Shown here: positions 7,531 to 16,700 of the stretch, one piece after another
Layout of the letters: each line of letters opens with the position of its first letter
Numbering within the stretch: the stretch's first letter is position 1
NCBI RefSeq assembly: GCF_003628535.1
Contig: NZ_RBCI01000002.1
Coordinates: 248,001 to 312,000 of the forward strand
Reading direction: 5' to 3'
Length of the DNA: 64,000 nt
Source: Flavisolibacter nicotianae
GTDB taxonomy: Bacteria; Bacteroidota; Bacteroidia; Chitinophagales; Chitinophagaceae
Translations under genes and position numbers: made by a program
The notes under the pieces: generated by a model
The model's database searches: none
What the model saw: only the letters and a program-made list of their open reading frames with translations
Told to the model about the DNA's origin: nothing

Positions 7531-8712
7531 ATGCGCCACAAAACAGCTTACTGCCTTGCCCTGCTGCTTTCACTGTTTTTTGGTTTTGCCTCTGTTGCGC
7601 AGGCCGTCGCCGGCGTAACCGTGGGATCATCACGCCAGATCAGAACAACCAAAAGCGGGAACAAAGTGGATGTGCTGAAAACCGAGTTGCTTCGGTTCAA
7701 CATTTGCCCGACACGCGGTACACTGGATCTGCTTGAAAAGCTCAACCCGCAATTAAAAACCGATACCTCCGTTGCGGAAGGAACTTCCGTTATACTGCCC
7801 CTGCTCAACGATGTGGACGATGCCGTGCAGCAGAAAATGACGGCCTTCCTGGCAGATGATAACGCGGTGAGCAAAACAGGGAATGCCCTGTTGCTGAAAA
7901 ACAGCAAGGCCCTGCGCACCGTTCTTACGCCCTGGCTGAAAAACCGGCCGGATTCCAGCCCGTGGATGATCGAATTACGCGACATCAATTTGCTCTTGCA
8001 AAAAATAACGGGGCAAAAAACGCCTGTGCTCCGGAAGTATCACACCGATATTCTCAACAGCGAAATCGAGCGGTTCACCCGTTACCTTTCCGGTCAGCCG
8101 GCGAAGCGTCCGCCGGTGGGCTTCGATACAGCTTATGTCCGTTCGTTCCGGGATTATTTTTACCAGGTTGCCGGGCCTTATTATTCCGTTTTGCCATCCA
8201 TGGGAATGCGGTCAATGCGAACAGGCGGTTCGGGACTTGCCGCGGTCAAGCCGGCTCGCTTTCTTTTTAACGGGCACCTGCCCGACGATGCGGCTACCGC
8301 TGTAGATGTATGGATTCATGTACTGGTGCCCGTCCTTATGCAAAGCAAGTTCAAATACATCGATTCGATGAATCAATACTGGGTGTATTGCCTGAGTCAA
8401 TTTCAATTCGATAACCTGAACCAGAAGCTGGCAGCAATGACTCCTACGGAGAAAAGAACCCTGGCGGTGGACAGGCTCCGAACGTTCATTACCGTTGCCG
8501 ACCTGGAACGGGTAAGGGCTCTTTGCCCTTCGCCGGCTTCGGTGACGGCCAAGCGCATCGACACCCGGTTTGCTTACCATTTTATCGTGGTTTCGCTGAA
8601 CAAAAAAAACATTCTCATTCACGACTGGCTCGACCTGGCAAAGTATTCTTTTCAATTGCAGGACGGGAAATATGGCCTGGGCCTGTATCAAAACATTAAC
8701 TGGGCTCCATGA
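7531..8712 (+). CDS. Exported protein with LysM-like segment, partner of the TIR protein
   Basis: 393 residues. The signal peptide is MRHKTAYCLALLLSLFFGFA with cleavage near SVAQA; ATG 7531 is preferred, though ATG 7504 would add nine residues. Residues ~52-91 (LLRFNICPTRGTLDLLEKLNPQ...VAEGTSVILP) have the pattern of a LysM carbohydrate-binding repeat: a start strand, two helices and a closing Gly-Thr-x-Val-x-LP strand. The remaining 300 residues, rich in aromatics (YFYQVAGPYYSVLPS, WVYCLSQFQFDNL), match nothing I know. The stop overlaps the start of the TIR gene (ATGA), so the two are translationally coupled. A periplasmic sensor or wall-binding role is inference. Confidence 0.6.
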   Translation: MRHKTAYCLALLLSLFFGFASVAQAVAGVTVGSSRQIRTTKSGNKVDVLKTELLRFNICPTRGTLDLLEKLNPQLKTDTSVAEGTSVILPLLNDVDDAVQQKMTAFLADDNAVSKTGNALLLKNSKALRTVLTPWLKNRPDSSPWMIELRDINLLLQKITGQKTPVLRKYHTDILNSEIERFTRYLSGQPAKRPPVGFDTAYVRSFRDYFYQVAGPYYSVLPSMGMRSMRTGGSGLAAVKPARFLFNGHLPDDAATAVDVWIHVLVPVLMQSKFKYIDSMNQYWVYCLSQFQFDNLNQKLAAMTPTEKRTLAVDRLRTFITVADLERVRALCPSPASVTAKRIDTRFAYHFIVVSLNKKNILIHDWLDLAKYSFQLQDGKYGLGLYQNINWAP

Positions 8713-9815
8713 GTCGACCACGCAATTTCAAACTGCGCCTGCTGCTGGTATCTTTTGCCGTTACGGTGGCGCTTTCGTTTTTGGCCCGCCTGTTTGCGCC
8801 GGCCGGTTTAATCAGTTGGCGGGAAACAGCTGCTGCCGCACTGGTTTCACTGCTTGTGTTTCATGGCCTCACCGTCTTCTTCGAAAACAAAAGCAGGAAG
8901 GTGGTTGTGCGATACCTTTTGCTGGCGCTCCTGGTTCTTTCTTCCGGCATTTATTTTTACGCGGCCAAAACCCTCCTGTGTGACGATGTCGTTGTCGGCA
9001 CAACGTTGAGCGAAGACTTTGCCAACGAACGAAGCCTCGCCATGAACCAGGGGCGCACCAAATGCGACATCTTCGGCTACGTAGCCGAATCGGACCCGCG
9101 GCGGATCTGGACGGATGTGGATGATTCCAACCTGAAGCTGCGGGTTTCGTACGTTGCTTTCGTGGTTTTCCTGATCGCCTTTTTCACGCATCTGACAGAA
9201 GAGATTTTGCGGCGCAGCCTGTTCAAAGACAGCAGTGGTTTTTTGGAGGATGGCGATGCCGTTTTTATTTCCTACAACCACGGGAATGCGGCAGAGGCTA
9301 TGCAGGTAAGAAATGAGCTGGTCAAAAACGGCATCAAAACCATCATCGATACCGAATCGATGCCGGCCGGCTACGCGATTGAAAAATTCATTGCGGAGTC
9401 CATTCAACAGTCACAGGTTATTTTATCGATTGTGTCGGAAGAAAGCATTCTTTCCGGGTGGGTGGCAACGGAAACCATCAACACGTTTTTTCTCCAGTTG
9501 TTCGACACGGACAAAAAGTTTATCGCCTGCTACCTCGACGAATCGTTTCTGAAGGACGATTTTCCGGAAAAAGCCTACGCCGCCATTGATGCAAAACTGG
9601 AAGCCATCAATCAAAAAATTGATGCGGGCAACCGGATAATGGTCAACCGCAGCGACCTCACAGATCAAAAAGACCGGCTGTTCAAACTCCGGCAAAATTT
9701 AGCTGATATTCTGCGTCGGCTAAAGGCCTCTAAATGCATCGATATCCGTGGTGAAAAATTCCGCGAAAATGTACCGCCACTGGTAAAAGAGATCAAGGCG
9801 GTGCTTGAGGCGTAA
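8709..9815 (+). CDS. Membrane-anchored TIR-domain protein
   Basis: 368 residues. Four hydrophobic helices come first (~10-30, 36-58, 67-89, 146-163), with a ~55-residue loop between TM3 and TM4 (contains DPRRIW at ~130). A cytoplasmic TIR domain follows at ~182-280: DAVFISYNHGN (strand A), TIIDTESMPAG, SQVILSIVSEESILSGWVATE. Glu255 in the W-x3-E context is at the position of the catalytic Glu of NAD-cleaving TIR domains. The tail is helical and ends with IRGEKF...PPLVKEIKAVLEA. In bacteria such proteins often deplete NAD as immunity effectors; here that is inferred. It overlaps the exported LysM-like gene by 4 bases. Confidence 0.8.
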   Translation: MSRPRNFKLRLLLVSFAVTVALSFLARLFAPAGLISWRETAAAALVSLLVFHGLTVFFENKSRKVVVRYLLLALLVLSSGIYFYAAKTLLCDDVVVGTTLSEDFANERSLAMNQGRTKCDIFGYVAESDPRRIWTDVDDSNLKLRVSYVAFVVFLIAFFTHLTEEILRRSLFKDSSGFLEDGDAVFISYNHGNAAEAMQVRNELVKNGIKTIIDTESMPAGYAIEKFIAESIQQSQVILSIVSEESILSGWVATETINTFFLQLFDTDKKFIACYLDESFLKDDFPEKAYAAIDAKLEAINQKIDAGNRIMVNRSDLTDQKDRLFKLRQNLADILRRLKASKCIDIRGEKFRENVPPLVKEIKAVLEA

Positions 9816-9817
9816 AG

Positions 9818-9876
9818 AGCAGTCAGCAATCGGCAATTGAATTTCCCCGACTGCTGACTGCCAACAACTGCCTGTT
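9818..9876. repeat. Heptamer-unit inverted repeat, locus 3
   Basis: GCAGTCAGCA near 9820 pairs with TGCTGACTGC near 9853; 7-base spacing of related words (GCAGTCA, GCAATCG, GCAATTG; GACTGCT, GACTGCC). It fills the gap between convergent stops at 9815 and 9892 and may serve as a two-way terminator. Confidence 0.65.
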
Positions 9877-9891
9877 TTCTTTTTACGACGA

Positions 9892-11238
9892 TTATTTGTC
9901 GTACGGAACCACGGTAGTGTTGTCTTTCACACCCAGGTCCGTCCACAACGTCGTGGCCATTTCGGCTAGTTGTGCCGACATGCCGGCCAGCGTGTTGATC
10001 TGTGCCCGCTGGTCCGGCGGCATTTTTTCATCACCCGCAAAATGCGCCATGGCGCCGTTGCGCAGAAGGGGCGATGCAAAGGCTGCAAGATCCGGCGGCA
10101 CACCAAGGCGGTTGGTGAGGTAATACTGGAAATACCCGTCCAGGTGCTGGCTCAGGAAGGCAGCTGAATAATCTGTAAAGCTCATGTCGCCGGGAAGCGT
10201 CGTGGCGATGCTTTGCACGGTGTTGGTCCTGATCTCCAGTTTTTTGTTCTTGACCGTCACGATCCGGTAGGGACTTGGTGGTGTGACGAGCGAGCCGGTT
10301 TCGATGTCGTAGAGTTGCTTCCCATCCTGCACGTAACCTGTAATGTCATTGGCGTGGTAGTGGCCTGTGAAAATGATTCGCAAGCCGGCGTCCATCAGTT
10401 GCTTCACCCGTGTTTGCCAGTTGTCGACCACATAGCCCGGATCGAGTTGCGTTTGTCCGGAATAGTGCTCAACCAGGTTGTGGTGCATTAAGCCAAATAC
10501 GGTTACGCCTTGCTGCTTTGCCTGTGCCAGTTTTTCCAGTGCCCAGGTCATGGTCGCGTCTTTGATCCGGCCGTCTGCCTTGTCGCCTTCAGGCCCGTAG
10601 GTCTCGTATTCGCTGGCATCGATGGAAAGAATCCACAGGTCGTTGTACGGCTTCGCCAGGTAGCTGAGCGAGGCCGGGTCCCGGTCTGTCTGATCGTAGC
10701 CAAAGTTTTTGTAAATGGTGGTAAAGTCGGCCACCTGCGTTCGCGGAAGCTGCGTGTAACCGGCACCGTCGTATTGCACGGCTTTGGCATTGTTGATATC
10801 GTGGTTGCCGGGGATCACGAACACCTTTGTTCCGCGGAGGCGAAGCTGATCGAGGTAGCCAGCAACAGCCTGGTGACTGACCAGTTCACCGTCTTTTGTC
10901 AGGTCGCCCGGAACAAGAAGAAGATCGGGTTGCAGGGTTTTTAAGTCGGAAACCACCTGTTGAAAAATCCAGGAGCTGAATTGCACCAGTTTGGGATCCT
11001 GGGCAAGGTAGTCCTGGAACGGAGCCTGGTTTTCGGCGCCGTTTCGCAGGAGCGACGGGTCCATGTAGTGGATGTCGGACACTACGGCGATCTTGATATG
11101 CGGGCCACCCTCGCCGGTTAACACCTTGCCCCCAGCGGCACTGATAGTGGAAGAAGGTTGCGGTTCAATGATCTCCTTCTTGCAGGAGAAGGCCAGGATG
11201 CTGAGGCAGATCATCCAAAGCCAGCGTTTTTTTGTCAT
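9892..11238 (-). CDS. Lipoprotein metallophosphoesterase (calcineurin-like)
   Basis: 448 residues from ATG 11238 (an upstream ATG at 11262 would spoil the leader). The lipobox LSILAFSC puts Cys19 as the lipidated residue. All metallophosphoesterase signatures are present: VVSDIHYMD (D-x-H), LLVPGDLTKDGE (GD), VIPGNHDINN (GNHD), LMHHN and TGHYHANDI (GHxH). The family cleaves phosphomono- or diesters with a two-metal centre, and this subgroup resembles exported 3',5'-cyclic-nucleotide phosphodiesterase/acid phosphatases. The C-terminal ~110 residues (FTDYSAAFLSQHLDGYFQYY...) are an extra helical region. Likely located at the outer or inner membrane facing the periplasm. It stands alone and is convergent with the TIR operon. 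Confidence 0.85.
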   Translation of the reverse strand: MTKKRWLWMICLSILAFSCKKEIIEPQPSSTISAAGGKVLTGEGGPHIKIAVVSDIHYMDPSLLRNGAENQAPFQDYLAQDPKLVQFSSWIFQQVVSDLKTLQPDLLLVPGDLTKDGELVSHQAVAGYLDQLRLRGTKVFVIPGNHDINNAKAVQYDGAGYTQLPRTQVADFTTIYKNFGYDQTDRDPASLSYLAKPYNDLWILSIDASEYETYGPEGDKADGRIKDATMTWALEKLAQAKQQGVTVFGLMHHNLVEHYSGQTQLDPGYVVDNWQTRVKQLMDAGLRIIFTGHYHANDITGYVQDGKQLYDIETGSLVTPPSPYRIVTVKNKKLEIRTNTVQSIATTLPGDMSFTDYSAAFLSQHLDGYFQYYLTNRLGVPPDLAAFASPLLRNGAMAHFAGDEKMPPDQRAQINTLAGMSAQLAEMATTLWTDLGVKDNTTVVPYDK

Positions 11239-11706
11239 AAAAGGAAGTTTTGAGATGAACATTTAGGCCGTGCTTTACCGGGCGGCCATCGCCGGAATGC
11301 AGTGGTGCGGAAGCGCAACGAAACCTGTCTTCAAAAGGGATTTTGTTTTGCCGGGCAATGAATGGTTGGCGGTACCGTCTCCTGCACAGGACAAGCAGTT
11401 CGATTTTGGTTGCTGCGCCCTGCAAGGACTGCCGTGAATCGTGGTAACGGGTTGCCAGGGCTACAAACATAGATTGGGGAGATGCCTGGCACAATGACCG
11501 CTGTCAGCTAACCGGCTGATGAAAAAACGGTGCCGTAAAGCCCAGCCGGAAGCAGGGAGAGGGAAACCGAAAAACAACTACTGGTTACTGTTAACCCGTT
11601 GCGGTCTCCGTATGTATTCGCATTGGATTACGTGCTTTTACGAGGGGCTTTTGCTTTGTTTTTTTGCACGCCGTGTCTTTACTTTGCGGCATCCTAATCC
11701 GATCCT
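11239..11706. other. Long intergenic region between divergent genes
   Basis: About 470 bases between the divergent starts at 11238 and 11707. I see no credible gene. A 63-residue frame at 11519-11710 lacks a signal, a domain and family-like composition. The only functional element I can support is the promoter at 11655-11686. Confidence 0.5.
11655..11686 (+). promoter_or_regulatory. Bacteroidota-type promoter for the beta-helix gene
   Basis: TTTG at 11655-11658, a 20-base spacer, then TTACTTTG at 11679-11686. This is the right spacing for TTTG-N19-21-TAnnTTTG with one mismatch in the -7 box. Start codon at 11707. Confidence 0.6.
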
Positions 11707-13974
11707 ATGAAGAAACATCTTGCAAAGCAGGCGTTGCTACTGCTTTCTGTCTTTACCCTTTCGAAAGGGTATGCTAACCAACTAACCGTTTGCAACAGCA
11801 GTTGCGACTACTCCACAATCAGCAGTGCTGTGGCAGCCGCCGGAAATGGCGACACCATCCTGCTAAAAGGACAAATCACCGAAGCTGGTATTACGATTTC
11901 AAAAAACCTCACGTTCATTGGCGAAGCAATGGCATCAACCATCGTGCAGGGAAGTGAAGTGCGGGGCACGGCTGTGCACCGGGTTTTTTACATCACCAAT
12001 GGTGCTAACGTCACGTTTCGCGATCTCACCGTTCAGCACGGGCGGGAAGGAATGCCCGACCCGGCCAATGCCGGTGCTGCCGGTGGCGCCTTTTTGATTG
12101 ATGGCAGCGGTACCACGCTGACCCTCGTGAATGTAACGGTAAAGAATAACGACAATGCTATTTCCGGTGGTGCCGGTGGTGCCATCGGCCTGTTTGGCTC
12201 TGCCACCAACCTGAATGTTTACAACTGCCGGGTAGAAGGAAACACCTCGCTGGGATCGGCCGGCGCTTTCTACCTCACCGCCACAAACGGCGCTGTCACG
12301 GCCAAGAATACGGTGTTCGACAACAACACCGCGGGAGGCGGATCGGGCGGCGCTATTTTCCTGGGCAGCACCATTCTCTCGTCGTTTGCCAACTGCACAT
12401 TTTGCAACAACACGGCCAGCGGGACCGGCAACGGCGGAGCCGTTTACGGAAACGGTGTAGCGCCAGAGTTTACGAATTGCACTTTCAATAACAATACGGC
12501 TACTAACCAGGGCGGCGCCTTGCGGATTGGACCGGCCACACTAACCAATTGTACGTTTTTCCAGAACAGGGCTTCGGGCCAGGGTGGTGCAATCTACCGG
12601 GGCGGCATCAGCGGCGGCACCTTGTCGATCGTGAATTGCACGATCTACAACAACACGGGAGAAACTGGCGGCGGACTTTGTTACAACACATCAACCGGCG
12701 CGATCAACCTTGTGAACAGTGTGCTGGCCGCCAATACCGGCAGCGACCTGTTTGCCAGCAATTCTTCCAACCTTGGTGTCAATCAAAAAAACTATGTGGC
12801 GGGCAACAGCTTTGCCGCCGGCTCGGCCGACTTCGACTATACCAGCGGCGCGCTGAACATTTCTTCCGCACTGGTACCCAACGGGGGCTTAACGCCAACA
12901 CTGGCCGTTGGCGCCGGCAGCGTGTTGATCAACAGCGGCGTCTCGTCGGTGAGCGACGTTACCGTTTTGCAAAAAGACCAGCGCAATTTCGACCGTGCCG
13001 GCATCGTCGATATCGGTGCTTACGAAACATCGGGCAGTGAAGGCGTCTCCATTTCGTACATGCCGTTAGCGAATACCAGTTCGGTTGCCAGCCGTTCTTT
13101 ACGTACCACCATCTCCGATGAAACCAATGGGATACCGACGTCGGGTTCCTATGTTCCGCAGATCTATTACAAAAAGAATAATGGTAGCTGGTACAATTCT
13201 GCCGGAACGCTTTCGTCCGGGAACAGCACCAGCGGCACTTGGGATTTCACCATCAACTATGCCTACTTGGGCGGTGTAACCAGCGGCGATGTGATCAGCT
13301 ATTTTATCACGGCACAGGACAACGCCACGGGATCGTATGCCAAATCGAACCTGAGTGGCCTGGTGGCCGCCGATGTACTCACGGTAAGTACGGTGCCAAA
13401 CACCCCCGAGACCTACACGATTAGTGGTGCTACGCTTCCCATCAGGCTTCTGCGTTTTGCTGCCAGCCGGCAGGGCAACAACGATGCCCTTGTGTCATGG
13501 GACGTTTCGGAAGATCCCGACGCCGAATCGTACGAGGTCCTGCGCAGCAGCAATGTGGCAAACCTTCAAACGGTAGCAACACTTGCCGCGAAGGGCTTGT
13601 CGTCCTATTCATTCACCGACAGGAACCAGGCGGGAACGGTGTATTACCAGTTGAAAATGTTGACGGATGACGGGAAGGCCCGCTACAGCCAGGTGGTCAG
13701 CGTAAGTTTTGGCCGGAATGCAGCGGTGCAACTGCTGCCCAATTTTGTGACGGCCGGACGTGCCACGCTGGCGATCACTGCGCCATCCGCCGGCAAAGCC
13801 GAATACATTCTCGTCGATGTGGCCGGAAGACAGGTGCAGCGCAAACAATTGGCACTGACAACCGGGAGCAACAGCTTTACACTGCCGCTTGAAGCACTGG
13901 GCAACGGGCAATACTTCCTGCAGGTACAACTGGAGCCGGGTAAGGTGCAAACGCTTCCGTTGATCAAACAATAA
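11707..13974 (+). CDS. T9SS-secreted right-handed beta-helix protein (choice-of-anchor Q type)
   Basis: 755 residues. Signal peptide ending near GYA (residue ~23). Residues ~25-430 form a parallel beta-helix: an opening YSTISSAVAAAGNGDTILL motif, then Gly-Gly-Ala repeats (AGAAGGAFLI, GGAGGAIGLF, GSGGAIFLG, GNGGAVYGN, GQGGAIYRG) with NCTF/NNTA rungs. It closes with RAGIVDIGAYE, the usual end of choice-of-anchor Q domains. An Ig-like segment and a FnIII-like domain (LVSWDVSEDPDAESYEVLR) lead to a C-terminal sorting tail ending GNGQYFLQVQLEPGK. Likely a cell-surface or secreted carbohydrate-binding or adhesin-like protein; no lyase catalytic residues are recognisable. A promoter at 11655 and a terminator at 13993 make it a single-gene unit. 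Confidence 0.85.
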   Translation: MKKHLAKQALLLLSVFTLSKGYANQLTVCNSSCDYSTISSAVAAAGNGDTILLKGQITEAGITISKNLTFIGEAMASTIVQGSEVRGTAVHRVFYITNGANVTFRDLTVQHGREGMPDPANAGAAGGAFLIDGSGTTLTLVNVTVKNNDNAISGGAGGAIGLFGSATNLNVYNCRVEGNTSLGSAGAFYLTATNGAVTAKNTVFDNNTAGGGSGGAIFLGSTILSSFANCTFCNNTASGTGNGGAVYGNGVAPEFTNCTFNNNTATNQGGALRIGPATLTNCTFFQNRASGQGGAIYRGGISGGTLSIVNCTIYNNTGETGGGLCYNTSTGAINLVNSVLAANTGSDLFASNSSNLGVNQKNYVAGNSFAAGSADFDYTSGALNISSALVPNGGLTPTLAVGAGSVLINSGVSSVSDVTVLQKDQRNFDRAGIVDIGAYETSGSEGVSISYMPLANTSSVASRSLRTTISDETNGIPTSGSYVPQIYYKKNNGSWYNSAGTLSSGNSTSGTWDFTINYAYLGGVTSGDVISYFITAQDNATGSYAKSNLSGLVAADVLTVSTVPNTPETYTISGATLPIRLLRFAASRQGNNDALVSWDVSEDPDAESYEVLRSSNVANLQTVATLAAKGLSSYSFTDRNQAGTVYYQLKMLTDDGKARYSQVVSVSFGRNAAVQLLPNFVTAGRATLAITAPSAGKAEYILVDVAGRQVQRKQLALTTGSNSFTLPLEALGNGQYFLQVQLEPGKVQTLPLIKQ

Positions 13975-13992
13975 GGTGGAAAAATGAATGAA

Positions 13993-14020
13993 AGCCCTGC
14001 AGCACATGCGGGGTTTTTTT
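13993..14020 (+). terminator. Intrinsic terminator after beta-helix gene
   Basis: Stem CCCTGCA / TGCGGGG followed by seven T residues, about 20 bases past the stop codon. Confidence 0.8.
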
Positions 14021-14122
14021 ATTGGCGGGTGAAGGACGTTTCTGCAGGATAAAAATCTTTTAGGCTGTCTTCCTTCTTTTTGTAGTTTCCGTTTCACTGG
14101 CTAGCCAGTTGTACACAAGTAA

Positions 14123-14884
14123 ATGAGAACCCTGCTGACAATATTGATTCTTTCTGCCTTGACATGCAAAGGGCAGAATACTACGACTGACGTAAAAAAC
14201 TCTCAAACATTCAAAAGCTTCTATTCTGCAATCAGGCATCAGTTTATTCTTATTGACAGTTTACGGGAAGCCAACTACGATTCAGTTGAGGCGGCAAACG
14301 ACAAATTGGTTCAAATTATCAAGTCATACAAAGCAGCCATATTCAATTTTCCAGATACGCTTGACTATGACCTGATTTACCTGGCCAAGTCTTCTGATAA
14401 GAAGTTGGCATTACTATCATGGGACACAAGGACAGGCGGAACTCTCATTGCGTTTACGACGATGGCCATCTTTAAAACACCACAAGCAATACGGACCAAA
14501 ATGCTTGCCGATACCACTAATGAGACTATGCCTTACACGTACATGCACTATAACTCCATACATACTATCACTACTGCTGACGCAAAAAATATTTATTTGG
14601 CCTGGGGTAACGGACAAGGTTCCACAGCACTGCCTTGGCAGGAATTACGAACATTTTCTATTACAGAAAATCAGCTAACAGAGCCAGAAATTTTTCCTGA
14701 TAAGACTTCTAGTGTCTATGTTGAATTTGACTTACATGCTTTTAAAGACGACCAAAAAGTGCCAGTCATCAGAATAAAAAACAGCGGCAAAACATTTCAG
14801 GTTCCAATTGAAGGAGAAAGACAGGGCTTTTCAGGAAAATACAAAACTTATATTTTTAATGGAAAGGTGTTTACAGCAAAATGA
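14123..14884 (+). CDS. A+T-rich orphan exported protein
   Basis: 253 residues with a short signal peptide (MRTLLTILILSALTCKGQN; a lipobox-like ALTC is also possible). No domain is recognised. Residues 30-80 are helical (FYSAIRHQFILIDSLREAN), and the rest alternates strand-like segments (LALLSWDTRTGGTLIAF, NIYLAWGNGQGSTALPW, VPVIRIKNSGKTFQVPI). Codon use and base composition are clearly more A+T-rich than every neighbour (ATA, AAA and TTA are frequent), which suggests recent acquisition. A perfect 12-bp palindrome (CTGGCTAGCCAG, 14097-14108) lies just upstream of the start, and a short hairpin (TGCCG/CGGCA, 14908-14921) just after the stop. Function unknown. Confidence 0.65.
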   Translation: MRTLLTILILSALTCKGQNTTTDVKNSQTFKSFYSAIRHQFILIDSLREANYDSVEAANDKLVQIIKSYKAAIFNFPDTLDYDLIYLAKSSDKKLALLSWDTRTGGTLIAFTTMAIFKTPQAIRTKMLADTTNETMPYTYMHYNSIHTITTADAKNIYLAWGNGQGSTALPWQELRTFSITENQLTEPEIFPDKTSSVYVEFDLHAFKDDQKVPVIRIKNSGKTFQVPIEGERQGFSGKYKTYIFNGKVFTAK

Positions 14885-15044
14885 TTTGCAAGCATACAGC
14901 AGTATTTGCCGGAATACGGCAGGCGGATAGACGATAAACAACATGAATTCCCTTTAACTTTAAAACATAGGCTAAGCTGATGTGGGATAAATATTCGTAC
15001 TTCGGTCAGCTCTAAAACGTGAACAACAAGCTAAATCAACCAAT

Positions 15045-16691
15045 TTGAAACGAAAAGACTTTCTGCAAATGACAACAATGGGACTCGGTGCCCTGATGCT
15101 CCCGGACTACCTGTTTAGTAAGCCGGTAGATGCGGCCCGGTTCCTCGACAGCGGCATCGACACCAAAGCCAAAAAAGAGCTGGCAGATGCGGCGCTGGCC
15201 CGCGCCAAAAAGAGCGGTGCCACCTACGCCGATGTACGCATCGGCCGCTACCTCACACAGTCTGTCACAACACGGGAAGCGAAAGTGCAAAACATCGCCA
15301 ACAACGAATCGTTCGGCGTGGGCATTCGTGTCATCGCCAACGGCACCTGGGGATTTGCCGCTACCAATGAGGTGACAAAGGAAGGCGTGCAAAAATGTGC
15401 CGACAGGGCCGTGCTGCTGGCAAAAGCCAACGCCAGGCTGCAAAAGGAGCCTGTAAAGCTGGCACCCCAAAAAGGCCTGGGCGAACGCTCCTGGAAGACT
15501 CCCATCGAAATCAATGCGTTTAAAATTCCGGTGAAAGAGAAGGTCGACCTGTTGATGAAAGTAAACAGCGAAGCCCTGAAAGCCGGTGCGAATTTTATCA
15601 ACTCTGCACTCTTCTTCGCCAACGAACAAAAATATTTTGCGTCCACCGATGGCTCGTACATCGACCAGGACATTCACCGCCTGTGGCCCACGTTTACAGT
15701 AACCGTAGTGGACAAGCAAACAGGCAAATTCAAAACCCGTGATGCCCTGAGCGCACCCATGGGCATGGGCTACGAATACCTGACACCGAAAGCGTCGGAA
15801 AAAATCGCCGGTCCACAGGGCTTGGTCCTGTACCGTTATGCCTACGATATGGTGGAAGACGCCGTGCAGGCCGCCAGGCAGGCCAAGGAAAAGCACACGG
15901 CAAAAAGCGTAAAGCCGGGTGAATACGACCTGGTGCTCGATCCCAATCACCTCGGACTGACCATTCACGAATCGGTGGGACACCCGCTGGAACTGGACCG
16001 CGTACTGGGTTACGAAGCCAACTATGCAGGCACCTCGTTTTGCACGCTCGACAAATGGAAATCCGGCAACTTCAATTTCGGCAGCAAGATCGTCAACATC
16101 GTTGCCGACCGCAAACAGCCACATTTTTTAAACACCGTTGGCTACGACGATGAAGGCGTTCCCGCCAAAGAATGGGACCTTATAAAGGACGGCATCTTGG
16201 TCAATTACCAGGCAACAAGAGACCAGGTGCAACTGCTGGGGCAAACCGAGTCACACGGCTGCAGTTATGCCGATAACTGGGGCAGCGTTCAGTTCCAGCG
16301 CATGCCCAATGTGTCCCTTCGCCCGGGCCGCGAACAACTGAGTGTGGAAGACATGATCAAAGGCGTGGAGAAAGGCATTTACATCCTGGGACGCGGATCG
16401 TATTCCATCGACCAGCAACGCTACAACTTCCAGTTTGGCGGGCAGGTGTTTTACGAAATCGAAAACGGGAAGATCACCGGCATGCTGGACGACGTAGCCT
16501 ACCAAAGCAACACACAGCATTTCTGGAACCAGTGCGTGCAGATCTGCGACGAAAAGGACTACCGCTGCTTCGGCACCTTTTTCGACGGCAAGGGACAACC
16601 CGGCCAGGTGAGTGCCGTATCGCACGGCTGCAGCACCAGCCGCTTTGCAAAGATCAATGTCTTGAACACCAATTCTTCTAAAACTGCTTAA
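15045..16691 (+). CDS. tldD: TldD-family metallopeptidase with Tat-like leader
   Basis: 548 residues from TTG 15045. The leader (KRKDFLQMTTMGLGALMLP) resembles the shortened Tat signals of Bacteroidota, whereas the ATG at 15069 would cut it off. The TldD/PmbA body follows. The zinc-site motif is HESVGH (His308, Glu309, His313) inside LTIHESVGHPLELDR. The C-terminal part has the TldD pattern (DDVAYQSNTQHFWNQCVQIC, then GKGQPGQVSAVSHGCSTSRF). TldD pairs with TldE to form a protease that trims peptides, for example in microcin and RiPP maturation. The partner gene starts 9 bases downstream. A leader on TldD would place the complex outside the cytoplasm, which is unusual compared with E. coli. 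Confidence 0.9.
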   Translation: MKRKDFLQMTTMGLGALMLPDYLFSKPVDAARFLDSGIDTKAKKELADAALARAKKSGATYADVRIGRYLTQSVTTREAKVQNIANNESFGVGIRVIANGTWGFAATNEVTKEGVQKCADRAVLLAKANARLQKEPVKLAPQKGLGERSWKTPIEINAFKIPVKEKVDLLMKVNSEALKAGANFINSALFFANEQKYFASTDGSYIDQDIHRLWPTFTVTVVDKQTGKFKTRDALSAPMGMGYEYLTPKASEKIAGPQGLVLYRYAYDMVEDAVQAARQAKEKHTAKSVKPGEYDLVLDPNHLGLTIHESVGHPLELDRVLGYEANYAGTSFCTLDKWKSGNFNFGSKIVNIVADRKQPHFLNTVGYDDEGVPAKEWDLIKDGILVNYQATRDQVQLLGQTESHGCSYADNWGSVQFQRMPNVSLRPGREQLSVEDMIKGVEKGIYILGRGSYSIDQQRYNFQFGGQVFYEIENGKITGMLDDVAYQSNTQHFWNQCVQICDEKDYRCFGTFFDGKGQPGQVSAVSHGCSTSRFAKINVLNTNSSKTA

Positions 16692-16700
16692 TCTGAAAAG

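Noticed and set aside
11519-11710. 63-residue frame in the intergenic region before the beta-helix gene
   Set aside because: It overlaps the promoter at 11655-11686 and the start of the next gene, and has no family-like features.
12060-12700. Possible tandem DNA repeat or CRISPR-like array
   Set aside because: The repetition comes from Gly-Gly-Ala/Asn-Asn rungs of the beta-helix protein; units vary in length and are in frame.
14097-14930. Integron cassette or insertion sequence around the A+T-rich gene
   Set aside because: No attC-like paired core sites, terminal inverted repeats, target duplication or recombinase gene could be identified.
15036-16124. 362-residue minus-strand frame opposite tldD
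   Set aside because: Mirror of the TldD coding sequence; no start context, signal or family resemblance.
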